Source of the DNA: Thermosipho sp. (in: thermotogales)
GTDB lineage: Bacteria; Thermotogota; Thermotogae; Thermotogales; Fervidobacteriaceae
Length of the DNA stretch: 64,000 nucleotides
Assembly: GCA_017656335.1 (NCBI GenBank)
Contig: JACDOA010000002.1
Coordinates: 186,001-250,000 of the forward strand
Direction of reading: 5' to 3'
The translations under genes and the position numbers were made by a program. The notes below the pieces were generated by a model. It saw only the letters and a program-made list of their open reading frames with translations. It ran no database searches and was not told the origin of the DNA. Shown one piece after another: positions 1 to 8,900 of this stretch (its first letter is position 1; every line of letters starts with the position of its first letter).

Positions 1-358
1 AACATATTTTGGAACAACATTTGCAATAAATTTATTTAACGTTTCTGATGAAGTTAAAAATTTAGTTATCGTTGCAATGGCCATCTCTATGGGATTTTTA
101 CCTCTGAAGGTTTATAACGGTCTTAACGTGGTTGGGTTTTTAAGGGCTGGTGGAGATACAAGATTTTCTTTTGCAGTTGAAGCTTCCACTCTATGGTTTC
201 TAGGAGTTCCACTCGCTGCAATTGGTGGATTAATATTAAAATTGAGTTTTCCAGTAGTTTTACTTTTGACCATGGCAGATGAAATTGTAAAATCAATAAT
301 ACTTTCATACCGTTTTAAAAGTAGAAAATGGATTAGAAATATTGTAGAAGGGCTATAG
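1..358 (+). CDS. MATE-family multidrug/Na+ efflux transporter, C-terminal part (5' end outside window)
   Basis: The frame is open from base 2 to the TAG at 356-358, so only the last ~118 codons are visible; the ATG at 77 is internal. The segment F-L-R-A-G-G-D-T-R-F followed by hydrophobic stretches and a G-V-P-L-A motif is typical of the second half of MATE transporters, which export drugs or metabolites in exchange for Na+ or H+. The protein ends in a short basic tail after the last membrane segment. The gene converges on the ABC-F gene, and the two stop codons share the palindrome CTATAG. The family call rests on this fragment alone. Confidence 0.75.
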   Translation, partial: TYFGTTFAINLFNVSDEVKNLVIVAMAISMGFLPLKVYNGLNVVGFLRAGGDTRFSFAVEASTLWFLGVPLAAIGGLILKLSFPVVLLLTMADEIVKSIILSYRFKSRKWIRNIVEGL

Positions 359-2104
359 AATTTTTGATAATCTTTCCAATTGTTCATCCAAATTTTCCAT
401 CTCCTGTAAAGTATTTAAAATTTCTTCTTCTAAAAATTCCTTTTTTCTAGTTAAATCCATAGCTTTTAAATAATCAGAACCAATGTTTAATAATTCTTTT
501 TCAATTTTTTCCAATTCTTTTGAAAGCATTCTTTCTTTCTCTTCTAGCTCCATAATTTGATTTTTCAATTTTTTTATTTGATTCCTAATTTTCTTTCTTT
601 CTTCAAATTCTGTAATGTCTTTTTTGGTCTGATTTCTTTTACTTTCAGGCATATCATATTCATCTACAGAAGAAATTTCCACAATTGTTTTTTCTTTAAT
701 AGCAAAAAATCTATTACATACATTTTTTATTAATTCTTCATCATGTGAAACAAGTACAATAGAACCTTTAAATTCTTTAAGAGCATTTTCAAGAATTTCA
801 ACAGTTTCAAGATCCATGTGATTGGTAGGTTCATCTAATATCAGTAAATTTGGTCTTTTTAATAAGACCTTTGAAAGTGCAAGTATCTGTTTTTCTCCTC
901 CACTTAATTCTGAAACCATTTTAAAAACATCTTCACCTTTAAAGCCAAATCTTCCGGCGTAGGCTCTAACAACATAATCTGGTTCCATTTCCATTTCAGA
1001 AGACATCTCTTCAAAAACCGTATTTTCAGGATCAAGATTTTCAACAAACTGATCGAGAAAAACTGGTTTTACATTGTGCCCAAATTTTACTATTCCATCT
1101 CCTTTAAGATTTCTGTTAATTAACTTTAAAATGGTAGTTTTACCACTTCCGTTTGGACCCATTATCGCAACTTTTTCTCCATTGTAAATAGTAAATGATA
1201 CATTTTTTATTACATCTAAAAAACCCAATTTTTTTACTTCTAAAACAATATACCCAGAAGATTCCGGTTCTGGAATTTTTACAATTTTATCAACTTCATC
1301 CTCCACAAATACTGTAGTACTTTCAAGTTCTTCGAGCATTTTTTGAAGTCTTTTTTCCTTGCTTTTTGCCTGTTTAATTGATTTTTCCCGACCCCATTTT
1401 CTATATCTTTCAATTATTGTTTTCAATCTCTCTATTTCTTTTACTTTGTTTTTTAACTCCCTTTCTTGGTGTAAAAGTAAATTTTTTCTTTCTTCAATAT
1501 ATCTGTCAAAGCTCATGTTAAAATCCCAAATTTTTTCATTATTTATTTCCAGAAATCTATCACACGTGTCCCTTAAAAAACTCCTATCATGGGAAATGAT
1601 TATATAACCACCATCAAAATTTTTTAAAAAATTTTTTAAAAAATGTATCCCAGATATATCTAGAAAATTAGTGGGTTCGTCTAAAAGCACAAAATCTGGA
1701 TTTTCCAAAAAGACCCTCCCAATATGAAGTCTTGTCTTTTCCCCACCACTAAATGTTGAAATTTCACGATTCCAATCTTTTTCTTCAAACCCCAAACCTT
1801 TTAATATACTCCTAACCATTCTTTCCTTTTCGGGTGTATCGGCAACTTTCATATAATATTTAAAAGGTGTTTTTTCATCAAAATTTCTAAATTGATCAAG
1901 ATATAGAATTTTACCAGAAGTAAAAATTTTACCGGTATAATCATTAAAAATACCGGCTATTGCTTTTAAAAGTGTAGTTTTTCCTGAACCATTTTTGCCA
2001 ATTAACGCAACTCTCTCCTTATCAGATATATTTAAATTTACATCTGATAATAAGGTTTTTCCAGGAAATGAAATTGTAAGGTTGTTAAGAACAATCAAAA
2101 CCAA
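353..2104 (-). CDS. ABC-F family ATPase (Uup/EttA-like, ribosome-associated)
   Basis: A 583-residue protein with two nucleotide-binding domains and no membrane segments, which is the ABC-F layout. Walker A motifs are GKNGSGKTT near residue 37 and GPNGSGKTT near 315. Signature motifs FSGGEKTR and LSGGEKQ, Walker B LLDEPTNFLD and LILDEPTNHMD, and a charged inter-domain linker are all visible. The last ~80 residues are strongly charged and probably a coiled coil, as in Uup. ABC-F proteins act on the ribosome in translation or antibiotic protection; which role applies here is not clear. The called start is TTG at 2104, but a second TTG at 2098 sits at a better distance from GAGGTG. Confidence 0.9.
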   Translation of the reverse strand: MVLIVLNNLTISFPGKTLLSDVNLNISDKERVALIGKNGSGKTTLLKAIAGIFNDYTGKIFTSGKILYLDQFRNFDEKTPFKYYMKVADTPEKERMVRSILKGLGFEEKDWNREISTFSGGEKTRLHIGRVFLENPDFVLLDEPTNFLDISGIHFLKNFLKNFDGGYIIISHDRSFLRDTCDRFLEINNEKIWDFNMSFDRYIEERKNLLLHQERELKNKVKEIERLKTIIERYRKWGREKSIKQAKSKEKRLQKMLEELESTTVFVEDEVDKIVKIPEPESSGYIVLEVKKLGFLDVIKNVSFTIYNGEKVAIMGPNGSGKTTILKLINRNLKGDGIVKFGHNVKPVFLDQFVENLDPENTVFEEMSSEMEMEPDYVVRAYAGRFGFKGEDVFKMVSELSGGEKQILALSKVLLKRPNLLILDEPTNHMDLETVEILENALKEFKGSIVLVSHDEELIKNVCNRFFAIKEKTIVEISSVDEYDMPESKRNQTKKDITEFEERKKIRNQIKKLKNQIMELEEKERMLSKELEKIEKELLNIGSDYLKAMDLTRKKEFLEEEILNTLQEMENLDEQLERLSKIL

Positions 2105-2110
2105 ATCACC

Positions 2111-2536
2111 TCAGGTTAATTTTTTTGTTAAAATAAAACATTCAATAGAAGTTAAAATTGCAAAAAGATGCCATAAAATAATAAAAATAACAATAAAAAT
2201 TAAATGTATTCCAGTTAATTCTGTGTCTCCATGAGCAAGTCCAGTAAAATTGGCATAAATGTTGGCAACTAAAAAGTTAATTACTGATAAGGAAAGATAT
2301 AGTACTAATTTTTTGTATTCCGAAAAACTTTTTTTGTTAACTACTTCCAATATAATAATACCCAAAGCAGAGAAAATTGTAAACAAAATCAGTTCAGCAG
2401 GCATCATAAAGTCATATAAGAATTTTCCCTTGGTAATTAAAATAATAAGAGTTAAAACAACAGGTATCGCAACTGGGAAGGTCGACGTTACTGAAAAAAG
2501 ATAACCTAAAACTTTTGAAACTTTATTTTTGTTCAT
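2111..2536 (-). CDS. Small integral membrane protein, unknown function
   Basis: A 141-residue protein with about four predicted membrane helices (roughly residues 20-37, 46-65, 78-95 and 112-133) and no cysteines or catalytic motif apart from one Cys near the C-terminus. A GGAGG-type site lies just upstream of the ATG. It is followed after 6 bases by the ABC-F gene, so the two are probably co-transcribed. I do not recognise the family. The reading frame looks genuine from its spacing and ribosome site. Confidence 0.6.
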   Translation of the reverse strand: MNKNKVSKVLGYLFSVTSTFPVAIPVVLTLIILITKGKFLYDFMMPAELILFTIFSALGIIILEVVNKKSFSEYKKLVLYLSLSVINFLVANIYANFTGLAHGDTELTGIHLIFIVIFIILWHLFAILTSIECFILTKKLT

Positions 2537-2609
2537 AATATCCCTCCCTCCTTCAAGCTTATTTTAACATAAATTATTTCTTATCATTTTATTTATTTTA
2601 TTTAGTTTC

Positions 2610-2663
2610 TTGACATAAAATTCATTATTTATACATATACACTAATTTAGTATGTGATATAAT
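2610..2663 (+). promoter_or_regulatory. Promoter region of the mrp-surE-def-... run
   Basis: The intergenic DNA contains TTGACA at 2610-2615 and, further down, an extended -10 element (TG, one base, TATAAT) at 2655-2663. They are too far apart to be one promoter. The extended -10 box at 2658-2663 is the more likely start point, about 30 bases before the mrp ATG. Sequence inspection only. Confidence 0.45.
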
Positions 2664-2694
2664 TTAAAAAAGGAAAAAATACGGAGGTGAGCAA

Positions 2695-3507
2695 ATGCCA
2701 AATCCACAATTTAATTTAAATAACGAACAAAACAAAGTAAAAGAAAAGATGAGTAAAATCAAACATAAGATTGCTGTTTTAAGTGGCAAAGGTGGTGTAG
2801 GTAAAACTACCGTTGCTGTAAATCTTGCTACGGCTTTAGCTGAAAGCGGATACAAAGTAGGATTGCTGGATCTTGATATTCACGGTCCAAATATTGTCAG
2901 AATGTTAGGTGAGAAACATCCTACAGTTGAAGATGACGAAATGGTCCCGGCAGAAATTTTGCCTAATTTAAAAGCTTTGTCAATCGGAATGCTGGTAGAA
3001 GAAGGTAAAGCAGTAATTTGGAGAGGCCCTCTAAAACATTCTGCAATAAAACAATTTCTAGGAGATACAAAATGGGGCGAACTTGATTATCTCATTTTTG
3101 ACTTACCACCTGGAACCGGCGATGAAGCTCTAAGTTTATTTCAAACTTTAGGAACTAGTGATGGAGTCGTTATTGTTACTACTCCCCAGAAAATTGCCTT
3201 GGATGATGTGAGGAGATCTATAGATTTTGTCCGTTCGATGAACCAAAAGTTAATAGGAGTAGTCGAAAATATGTCCTATGTAAAATGTCCAAAATGTGGA
3301 GAAAAAATAGATATTTTTGGTAATGGTGGAGGAGAAATTTTAGCTAAAGAGTACAATACAGAATTACTTGCTAAGATCCCACTCGATCCAAGAGCTGCAA
3401 AATTTGCAGATGAAGGAAAACCTATAACATTATATTTAAGAGAAACTGAAATAGAAGGAGAATTTAGAGAATTAGCAGAAAAAGTTGCAAAAATTGTTGA
3501 AAAGTAA
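2695..3507 (+). CDS. mrp: Mrp/NBP35-family ATP-binding protein (iron-sulfur cluster carrier)
   Basis: A 270-residue P-loop ATPase. The deviant Walker A S-G-K-G-G-V-G-K-T-T lies near residue 32, the D-L-D-I-H-G-P-N motif follows, and a C-P-K-C pair near residue 200 is the cluster-binding site of the Mrp/ApbC/Nbp35 group. These proteins bind and transfer [4Fe-4S] clusters to apoproteins in the cytoplasm. A GGAGGTG site 6 bases ahead supports the ATG at 2695; a second methionine at 2749 would lose the polar N-terminal extension. It is the first gene of a long plus-strand run and is 20 bases from surE. Confidence 0.92.
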   Translation: MPNPQFNLNNEQNKVKEKMSKIKHKIAVLSGKGGVGKTTVAVNLATALAESGYKVGLLDLDIHGPNIVRMLGEKHPTVEDDEMVPAEILPNLKALSIGMLVEEGKAVIWRGPLKHSAIKQFLGDTKWGELDYLIFDLPPGTGDEALSLFQTLGTSDGVVIVTTPQKIALDDVRRSIDFVRSMNQKLIGVVENMSYVKCPKCGEKIDIFGNGGGEILAKEYNTELLAKIPLDPRAAKFADEGKPITLYLRETEIEGEFRELAEKVAKIVEK

Positions 3508-3527
3508 CTTATGCAAGAGGTGAAACA

Positions 3528-4298
3528 ATGAAGGTATTAGTAACAAACGACGACGGTGTTACGGCCGATGGTATTTTGTGTTTGGCTAGATATCTGAGTA
3601 AAGAACATGAAGTAACTGTCGTCGCTCCCGAAACTGAACAAAGTGCCGTTGGGCATGCAATAACAATAAGGTTCCCATTGTGGCTCAGAAAAGTGGATAT
3701 AAAGGAACCTTTTGAAATATATTCTGTTTCTGGAACCCCAGCTGATTGTGTAAAGATTGGAATTGATGTTGTATTGGGTGAAAAACCAGACCTTGTTATA
3801 AGTGGCATAAATAGAGGAAATAATCTGGGAACTGATGTAATCTATTCTGGAACTGTTAGTGGTGCACTTGAAGGAGCAATTGCTGGTATTCCTTCCATTG
3901 CTATTTCAAGCTATGATTTTAAAAAACCAATGTACGAGACTGCCGCAAAATTTATTCTTAACTTTTTAAAAGAATTTGATGTTAAATCAATTCCAAGGTT
4001 TTCTGCATTGAACATAAATGTTCCATCAATTCCGTATGAAAAAATTCGAGGCTGGAAGCTAACAAGACAAAGTAAAAGAAGGTACGAAGATTATTTTGAA
4101 AAGAGGGTGGATCCATCAGGAAGCGACTATTACTGGATGATGGGAAATATAATTGAAAATGACCCCGATCCTAAAGCAGATTATAGGGTTTTAAAAGAAA
4201 ATTATGTATCTGTAACCCCAATTTCTCTTTTCATGACAAATGAAAAGTATTTACAAAAATTGGAGGAGCAATATGATGAAAATAAGATTGTTTGGTGA
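3528..4298 (+). CDS. surE: 5'/3'-nucleotidase SurE
   Basis: A 256-residue protein starting with M-K-V-L-V-T-N-D-D-G-V, the metal-binding N-terminus of SurE. Also visible are S-G-T-P-A-D-C-V and S-G-I-N-R-G-N-N-L-G with the later Y-S-G-T-V-S-G-A motif, all conserved active-site segments. SurE dephosphorylates nucleoside monophosphates in the cytoplasm with a divalent metal. The length is normal. The RBS is AAGAGGTGA. The 3' end overlaps the start of def by 26 bases. Confidence 0.95.
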   Translation: MKVLVTNDDGVTADGILCLARYLSKEHEVTVVAPETEQSAVGHAITIRFPLWLRKVDIKEPFEIYSVSGTPADCVKIGIDVVLGEKPDLVISGINRGNNLGTDVIYSGTVSGALEGAIAGIPSIAISSYDFKKPMYETAAKFILNFLKEFDVKSIPRFSALNINVPSIPYEKIRGWKLTRQSKRRYEDYFEKRVDPSGSDYYWMMGNIIENDPDPKADYRVLKENYVSVTPISLFMTNEKYLQKLEEQYDENKIVW

Positions 4299-4773
4299 TC
4301 CTATTCTAAGAAAAAAAGCTAAAGAAGTTTCTGATTTTGAATTTGTACAAAACATAAAAGAAGAATTTTTAAAAACAATGTATTTAGATGACGGGGTTGG
4401 TCTTGCCGCACCACAAGTTGGTATTTCCTTGCGTTTTTTCGCATTAGATGATGGGAACGGGCCACTGATTATCGTCAATCCCGAAATTCTTGATCACTCA
4501 GAAGAAAAAGAATTGGGTGAAGAAGGTTGCCTGAGTTTACCGGGAATTTTTGAAGACGTTTTAAGATATAAATGGGTAAAATTAAGATATCAAGATGAAT
4601 ATGGGAAAGTTCACGAGCAGTTGTTTGAAGGTTATTCTGCGCGCATTGTTCAACACGAAAGAGACCACTTAGATGGTATCCTCTTTATTGATCATCTGCC
4701 AACCAATATTAGAAAACAACTTGCTCCTGAGCTTGCAAAAATTTCGAAGATGAGATTGGAGGAAACTAAGTGA
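4273..4773 (+). CDS. def: Peptide deformylase
   Basis: A 166-residue protein with all three deformylase motifs: G-V-G-L-A-A-P-Q-V-G near residue 44, E-G-C-L-S-L-P-G near 87, and Q-H-E-R-D-H-L-D-G near 130. The Cys and two His residues bind the catalytic metal. It removes the formyl group from nascent proteins. The frame is open from 4240, but the ATG at 4273 (or the next codon) follows TGGAGGAG at the right distance, so the longer form is rejected. The start lies inside the surE tail, and its stop overlaps the GTG of the helicase, indicating translational coupling. Confidence 0.95.
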   Translation: MMKIRLFGDPILRKKAKEVSDFEFVQNIKEEFLKTMYLDDGVGLAAPQVGISLRFFALDDGNGPLIIVNPEILDHSEEKELGEEGCLSLPGIFEDVLRYKWVKLRYQDEYGKVHEQLFEGYSARIVQHERDHLDGILFIDHLPTNIRKQLAPELAKISKMRLEETK

Positions 4774-6320
4774 ATTTTAAAGATTTTAACTTAAGTAAAG
4801 ATGTGTTAACAGCAATTAACAGAAAGGGGTTTGAAAAACCCACACTTGTACAGGAAAAGGTTATTCCTATTTTGTTGAAAAAAGAAAAAAATTTAGTTGT
4901 ACAAGCAAAAACAGGCACTGGAAAGACTGCATCCTTTGGAATACCTTTAGTAGAACTTTTAGAACCTAAAGGATATGTCCAAGCAATTATTTTAACACCA
5001 ACTAGAGAACTAGCTTTGCAGGTTTCAGAGGAAATTAATTCTTTAAAAAAGAAGAGATTAAAAATACTACCGGTTTATGGAGGACAATCAATTAGTCACC
5101 AAATAAAGCATTTAAAAAACGGTGTAGATATTGTCGTTGGAACTCCCGGCAGAGTGTTAGATCACATTCAAAGAAAAACCCTTGATCTTTCAAAAGTTTC
5201 ATATTTTATTTTAGATGAAGCTGATGAAATGCTTGATATGGGATTTATCGAAGATGTGGAGAAAATTTTAAAAAGCACGTCAGATGATAAATTTTTCCTA
5301 ATGTTTTCTGCTACAATTCCCCAAAGAATTATTTCTCTTGCAAGAAAATATGTAAAAAATTACGAAGTAATAAAAATTGTAGATAAGGAATTAACTACAA
5401 ATCTAACAGAACAGATATATATTGAAGTAAATGAAAACGACAAATTTGAAGCCCTTTGCAGAATAATTGATCTTGAAGAAGAATTTTATGGTCTTGTATT
5501 TTGTAGAACAAAACTAGAGGTTGACAAAGTTTCTGGAAAACTGATTGAAAGAGGCTATGACGCCGAAGCTTTGCACGGTGATTTTTCTCAGTATCAAAGA
5601 GAACGTGTCTTAAAAAAATTTAAAGACAGAAAAATAAACATATTGGTTGCTACAGATGTTGCAGCAAGAGGTATTGATATCGATGGTTTAACTCATGTCA
5701 TTAACTATTCAATTCCCCTTAACCCTGAACATTATGTCCATAGAATTGGAAGGACAGGAAGAGCTGGAAAAGAAGGAATAGCAATAACATTTGTCACACC
5801 AAGAGAATATAGACAACTATTCAAAATCAGAAAATTTTCCAATGCAAAAATAAAAGAAGGAAAAATACCATCTATTGAACAAATAATTCAATCAAAAGCT
5901 CAAAAAATTAAGGAAGATATACTCAATAAGAAAATTCAATTAAATGATATTTATTACAAACTTGCTGACGAGCTTTTAGAGCAGGAAGAAAATAGAGAGT
6001 TAGTTGCAAAACTTTTATTTAAAGCATTTAAAGGGTTAGATCCAAATTCCTACGAATCAATTTCACACAGACCCAAAAATCAAAAATCTCAAGTACGTCT
6101 ATTTATTGCAAAAGGCAAAAATTCTGGTATGACAAAAAATGATCTATTAGATTTCATCGTTCAGAATACTGGGATTAGTAAAAATGTCATTCAGGATGTT
6201 GTTGTTTTAGATAAATTTTCATTTATTACTGTTCCATATAAAGAAGCAGAGATAATTCTTTCAGTTTTCAAAAAGAGAGGTCGAAGATCAATAGTTTCAA
6301 AAGCAAAGGCTAAAAACTAG
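4770..6320 (+). CDS. DEAD-box RNA helicase with DbpA-type RNA-binding domain
   Basis: A 516-residue helicase. Motifs appear in order: A-K-T-G-T-G-K-T (I), P-T-R-E-L-A (Ia), G-T-P-G-R (Ib), D-E-A-D (II), S-A-T (III), and H-R-I-G-R-T-G-R-A-G (VI). The last ~75 residues look like the DbpA/CsdA RNA-binding domain, which targets these helicases to structured RNA such as rRNA. The start is GTG at 4770, overlapping the def stop (GTGA), with GGAGG upstream. The probable role is ribosome assembly or RNA unwinding. Orthology to DeaD or DbpA specifically cannot be settled by eye. Confidence 0.92.
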   Translation: MNFKDFNLSKDVLTAINRKGFEKPTLVQEKVIPILLKKEKNLVVQAKTGTGKTASFGIPLVELLEPKGYVQAIILTPTRELALQVSEEINSLKKKRLKILPVYGGQSISHQIKHLKNGVDIVVGTPGRVLDHIQRKTLDLSKVSYFILDEADEMLDMGFIEDVEKILKSTSDDKFFLMFSATIPQRIISLARKYVKNYEVIKIVDKELTTNLTEQIYIEVNENDKFEALCRIIDLEEEFYGLVFCRTKLEVDKVSGKLIERGYDAEALHGDFSQYQRERVLKKFKDRKINILVATDVAARGIDIDGLTHVINYSIPLNPEHYVHRIGRTGRAGKEGIAITFVTPREYRQLFKIRKFSNAKIKEGKIPSIEQIIQSKAQKIKEDILNKKIQLNDIYYKLADELLEQEENRELVAKLLFKAFKGLDPNSYESISHRPKNQKSQVRLFIAKGKNSGMTKNDLLDFIVQNTGISKNVIQDVVVLDKFSFITVPYKEAEIILSVFKKRGRRSIVSKAKAKN

Positions 6321-6331
6321 GAGGTGTATTT

Positions 6332-6817
6332 ATGAAAAAGTTAGGTATGCTTTCAGTCGCTCTTGGATTACTTCTCTCATTTGTTTTGTTATTTGCTGGA
6401 AGCGATTCTGCCCAAGGGCCCAAACTTGCATATATTGATTCAACTAAGGTACTTCAATCATACGACAAATGGATTGACCTTCAATCAAAATACCAGGAAG
6501 ATTATCAATTTTATGCAAAAAAACTAAATGAACTTGTAGCTGAAATTAATCAATTAAAAGAAAGTGGTGCTTCTCAAGAAGCAATCAATGCAAAAACTCA
6601 GGAATATGTTCAAAAACAACAACAATATAACAAATTGTTAAATGATGAGTATCAACAAAAATTTAGTGAAATTGAACAGGAGATTTTATCTAAGATTCAA
6701 GAATTTGCTGAAATTATGGGATATGACTTTGTCTTTAATAGCAAATCAATGTCCTATGGTAGCCCTGAATATGATATAACTGCGAAATTTATCGAATATT
6801 TGAAATCTGGACAATAA
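6332..6817 (+). CDS. OmpH/Skp-family periplasmic chaperone
   Basis: A 161-residue protein with an N-terminal signal peptide (basic start, hydrophobic residues 5-22, cleavage probably after L-F-A-G). The Y-I-D-S-T-K-V-L segment and the long Gln- and Lys-rich coiled coil (about residues 45-125) are the Skp fold, a trimeric holdase for outer-membrane proteins. In Thermotogales the likely clients are proteins of the outer sheath (toga). The RBS is AGGAGGTG. It is followed 1 base later by an LptB-like ATPase, consistent with a shared envelope role. Confidence 0.85.
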   Translation: MKKLGMLSVALGLLLSFVLLFAGSDSAQGPKLAYIDSTKVLQSYDKWIDLQSKYQEDYQFYAKKLNELVAEINQLKESGASQEAINAKTQEYVQKQQQYNKLLNDEYQQKFSEIEQEILSKIQEFAEIMGYDFVFNSKSMSYGSPEYDITAKFIEYLKSGQ

Positions 6818-6818
6818 T

Positions 6819-7535
6819 ATGAAAATCACATGTGAAAATGTGGTAAAAAAATTTGGAAGAAAACTGGTTTTAAAAGGAATAAATTTATGTGTAAATAAAG
6901 GCGAAGTTGTGGGCTTGCTTGGGCCTAACGGTTCAGGTAAGACCACTTTGTTTAATATAATACTTGGAGTAGTTATTCCAACAAAAGGAAAGGTATTTTT
7001 CAACAAAGAAGAAGTAACAAATCTTCCAATTCATAAACGTGCTTTGATGGGAATAACCTACTTGCAACAAGAAACATCTGTTTTTAGAGAACTTTCCGTT
7101 TACAACAATCTTAAACTAATACTTGAATTCCATGAAAAAAGTAACAAAGATTCTATAGAATTAAAAATTGAGAATTTACTTAAAGAATTTGGAATATATG
7201 GACTAAAAGATCAGTTTGCTTCTGACCTTTCAGGTGGAGAAAAAAGAAGGTTAGAACTTGCTAGAATGATGACATTATCTCCAAAATTCTTGCTTTTAGA
7301 TGAACCATTTGTTGGAATTGATCCCAAAACTGTGAAAGAAATACAAAAAATGGTATTATTATTAAAAGAGAGAGGTTTAGGTGTAATTATTACAGATCAT
7401 AGTGTGGATGCATTAAAGGACGTTGTTGATAGATTGTATGTCATTCACAAGGGAGAAATAATTGCAAATGGAGAACCAGAAAAGGTTTTAAACGACAAAA
7501 TCGTAAAAGAAGTATATTTGGGGGGAGAAATATGA
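6819..7535 (+). CDS. LptB-like ABC transporter ATP-binding protein
   Basis: A 238-residue ATPase: Walker A G-P-N-G-S-G-K-T-T near residue 36, an L-P-I-H-K-R-A segment and Y-L-Q-Q-E-T-S-V-F-R-E-L-S-V near 78-91, signature L-S-G-G-E-K-R-R near 137, Walker B F-L-L-L-D-E-P-F. The Q-loop segment matches LptB, the ATPase that drives lipopolysaccharide export with LptFG. No permease partner is nearby. Branched amino-acid ATPases (LivF/LivG) are relatives, so the substrate is uncertain. It overlaps the next gene by 4 bases. Confidence 0.8.
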   Translation: MKITCENVVKKFGRKLVLKGINLCVNKGEVVGLLGPNGSGKTTLFNIILGVVIPTKGKVFFNKEEVTNLPIHKRALMGITYLQQETSVFRELSVYNNLKLILEFHEKSNKDSIELKIENLLKEFGIYGLKDQFASDLSGGEKRRLELARMMTLSPKFLLLDEPFVGIDPKTVKEIQKMVLLLKERGLGVIITDHSVDALKDVVDRLYVIHKGEIIANGEPEKVLNDKIVKEVYLGGEI

Positions 7536-8284
7536 CAGTATTGCTCAGTATTTTATTTTCAATTTGGGGGTTGTTAGGGCCAGAAAGTATAGCTTTAGAT
7601 GAATATGGCGGATATTATATTTCACAAATGGGTGAATTGTACACCGCAGATGGAAGTATGATTTTTCAAAACAAAGAAAAAACCGAAGAATTTTTTAAAT
7701 TAATTGATCCAAAAGGTATTCTTTTAGAAGATAATATACTTTGGATTGCTGAAAACGATAGACTTATCAAGTATGATACATCAAACTCCAATTTTAAGAA
7801 CTTTACAGCTGAAAGCGGACTTGCAAAATACTTAAATGATATTGTGAGATATAAAGGAAATCTCTACGTAACCGATACATACGCAGATATGGTTTACATC
7901 TTTAAGAATGATATTTTAGAACCTGTTTTAACCATTTCAAGACCAAATGGAATAACTACTGATGGAGAATATTTATATATCGTTTCATTTACAAATCCAG
8001 CTGTTGTTTACAAAAGTGATGGTAAAAAACTTCTTGAAGTTGTAACTTTAAAAGAAATTAACTTTGGTGATGGAATAGCATACGATAAAGAAAATGATAT
8101 TTTCTTTGTATCTGGTTTTAAATCAGGAAATGTTATAGTTTATAAAAATTGGAAAAAAATAGGAGAATATGACAAATTTACATCTCCAGCTGATATCTAT
8201 TACGATACATCTACAAAAACGCTTTATGTTCCTGATATGAAAACAGGGAAAATTATTGCTCTAAAGGTGGAGATTAGTGAGTAA
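7532..8284 (+). CDS. Secreted or membrane-anchored beta-propeller (NHL/SMP-30-like) protein
   Basis: A 250-residue protein with a short hydrophobic N-terminus (residues 3-15), then repeated blocks of the type L-Y-V-T-D-T, L-Y-I-V-S-F, I-F-F-V-S-G and L-Y-V-P-D, each preceded by a Gly-Ile/Asp turn. This is the pattern of an NHL or SMP-30 type propeller. No catalytic residues can be assigned. It overlaps the LptB-like gene at its start and the DUF2344 gene at its end by 8 bases, so the three are co-translated. An envelope role is suggested only by this context. Confidence 0.65.
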   Translation: MTVLLSILFSIWGLLGPESIALDEYGGYYISQMGELYTADGSMIFQNKEKTEEFFKLIDPKGILLEDNILWIAENDRLIKYDTSNSNFKNFTAESGLAKYLNDIVRYKGNLYVTDTYADMVYIFKNDILEPVLTISRPNGITTDGEYLYIVSFTNPAVVYKSDGKKLLEVVTLKEINFGDGIAYDKENDIFFVSGFKSGNVIVYKNWKKIGEYDKFTSPADIYYDTSTKTLYVPDMKTGKIIALKVEISE

Positions 8285-8882
8285 AGGATATATTATTCTT
8301 TTCAAGAAAATAGGTTTGTTTAGATATGTTTCTGCACTAGACACAATTACAATGATAGAAAGAACTTTCAGACGCAGCAAATTATCCCTTTGCTACACTG
8401 AAGGGTTTCATCCGAAACCAAAGTTTTCTTATATAGATCCCGTACCAACTGGTGTAATTGATTTAGCTTTTTATTTCAATGTATGTCTTGAAGAAGAGTA
8501 TGAATCAGCATTTATATATGAAAGTATAAAAAAAGTTCAACCAAGATTTTTGAAAATTCATAAAGTTTTTAATTCATCAATCAATCTTTCTAAAATTAAC
8601 CGTTATCAATTTTCATTAATTATCAAAAAACCATTTCACTTAGATTTAAATAAACAAATAGAAAAGAAAACAAAAAGAGGTATAAAATTAATCAATTTAA
8701 ACACACTAAATGATGTTGAATTATTTGAAAAAAAAGACTATGTTGTGTTAAACTATATTATTGACAAAGAACATCTATTTAATCCTTATCAATTTTCCGA
8801 GCAAGTTTATTTAGCTATGAGAAAAGAGGTTTTTGTTGATAAGCTTCCACTATCTACTTTGTTGAATAAAACTAGAGACTAA
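8277..8882 (+). CDS. DUF2344 / TIGR03936-type protein (usually paired with a radical SAM enzyme)
   Basis: A 201-residue protein whose first 65 residues match the DUF2344 core: F-K-K-I-G-L-F-R-Y-V-S-A-L-D, then E-R-T-F-R-R-S, then Y-T-E-G-F-H-P-K-P-K and a P-V-P-T-G-V segment. In many bacteria this domain is fused to, or encoded beside, a B12-binding radical SAM protein; no such partner lies in the window. The start is a GTG overlapping the preceding gene. The molecular function of the domain is not established. The middle region (residues 95-160) is poorly conserved. Confidence 0.75.
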   Translation: MSKGYIILFKKIGLFRYVSALDTITMIERTFRRSKLSLCYTEGFHPKPKFSYIDPVPTGVIDLAFYFNVCLEEEYESAFIYESIKKVQPRFLKIHKVFNSSINLSKINRYQFSLIIKKPFHLDLNKQIEKKTKRGIKLINLNTLNDVELFEKKDYVVLNYIIDKEHLFNPYQFSEQVYLAMRKEVFVDKLPLSTLLNKTRD

Positions 8883-8900
8883 GTCGCAGGAGGTGTACTA

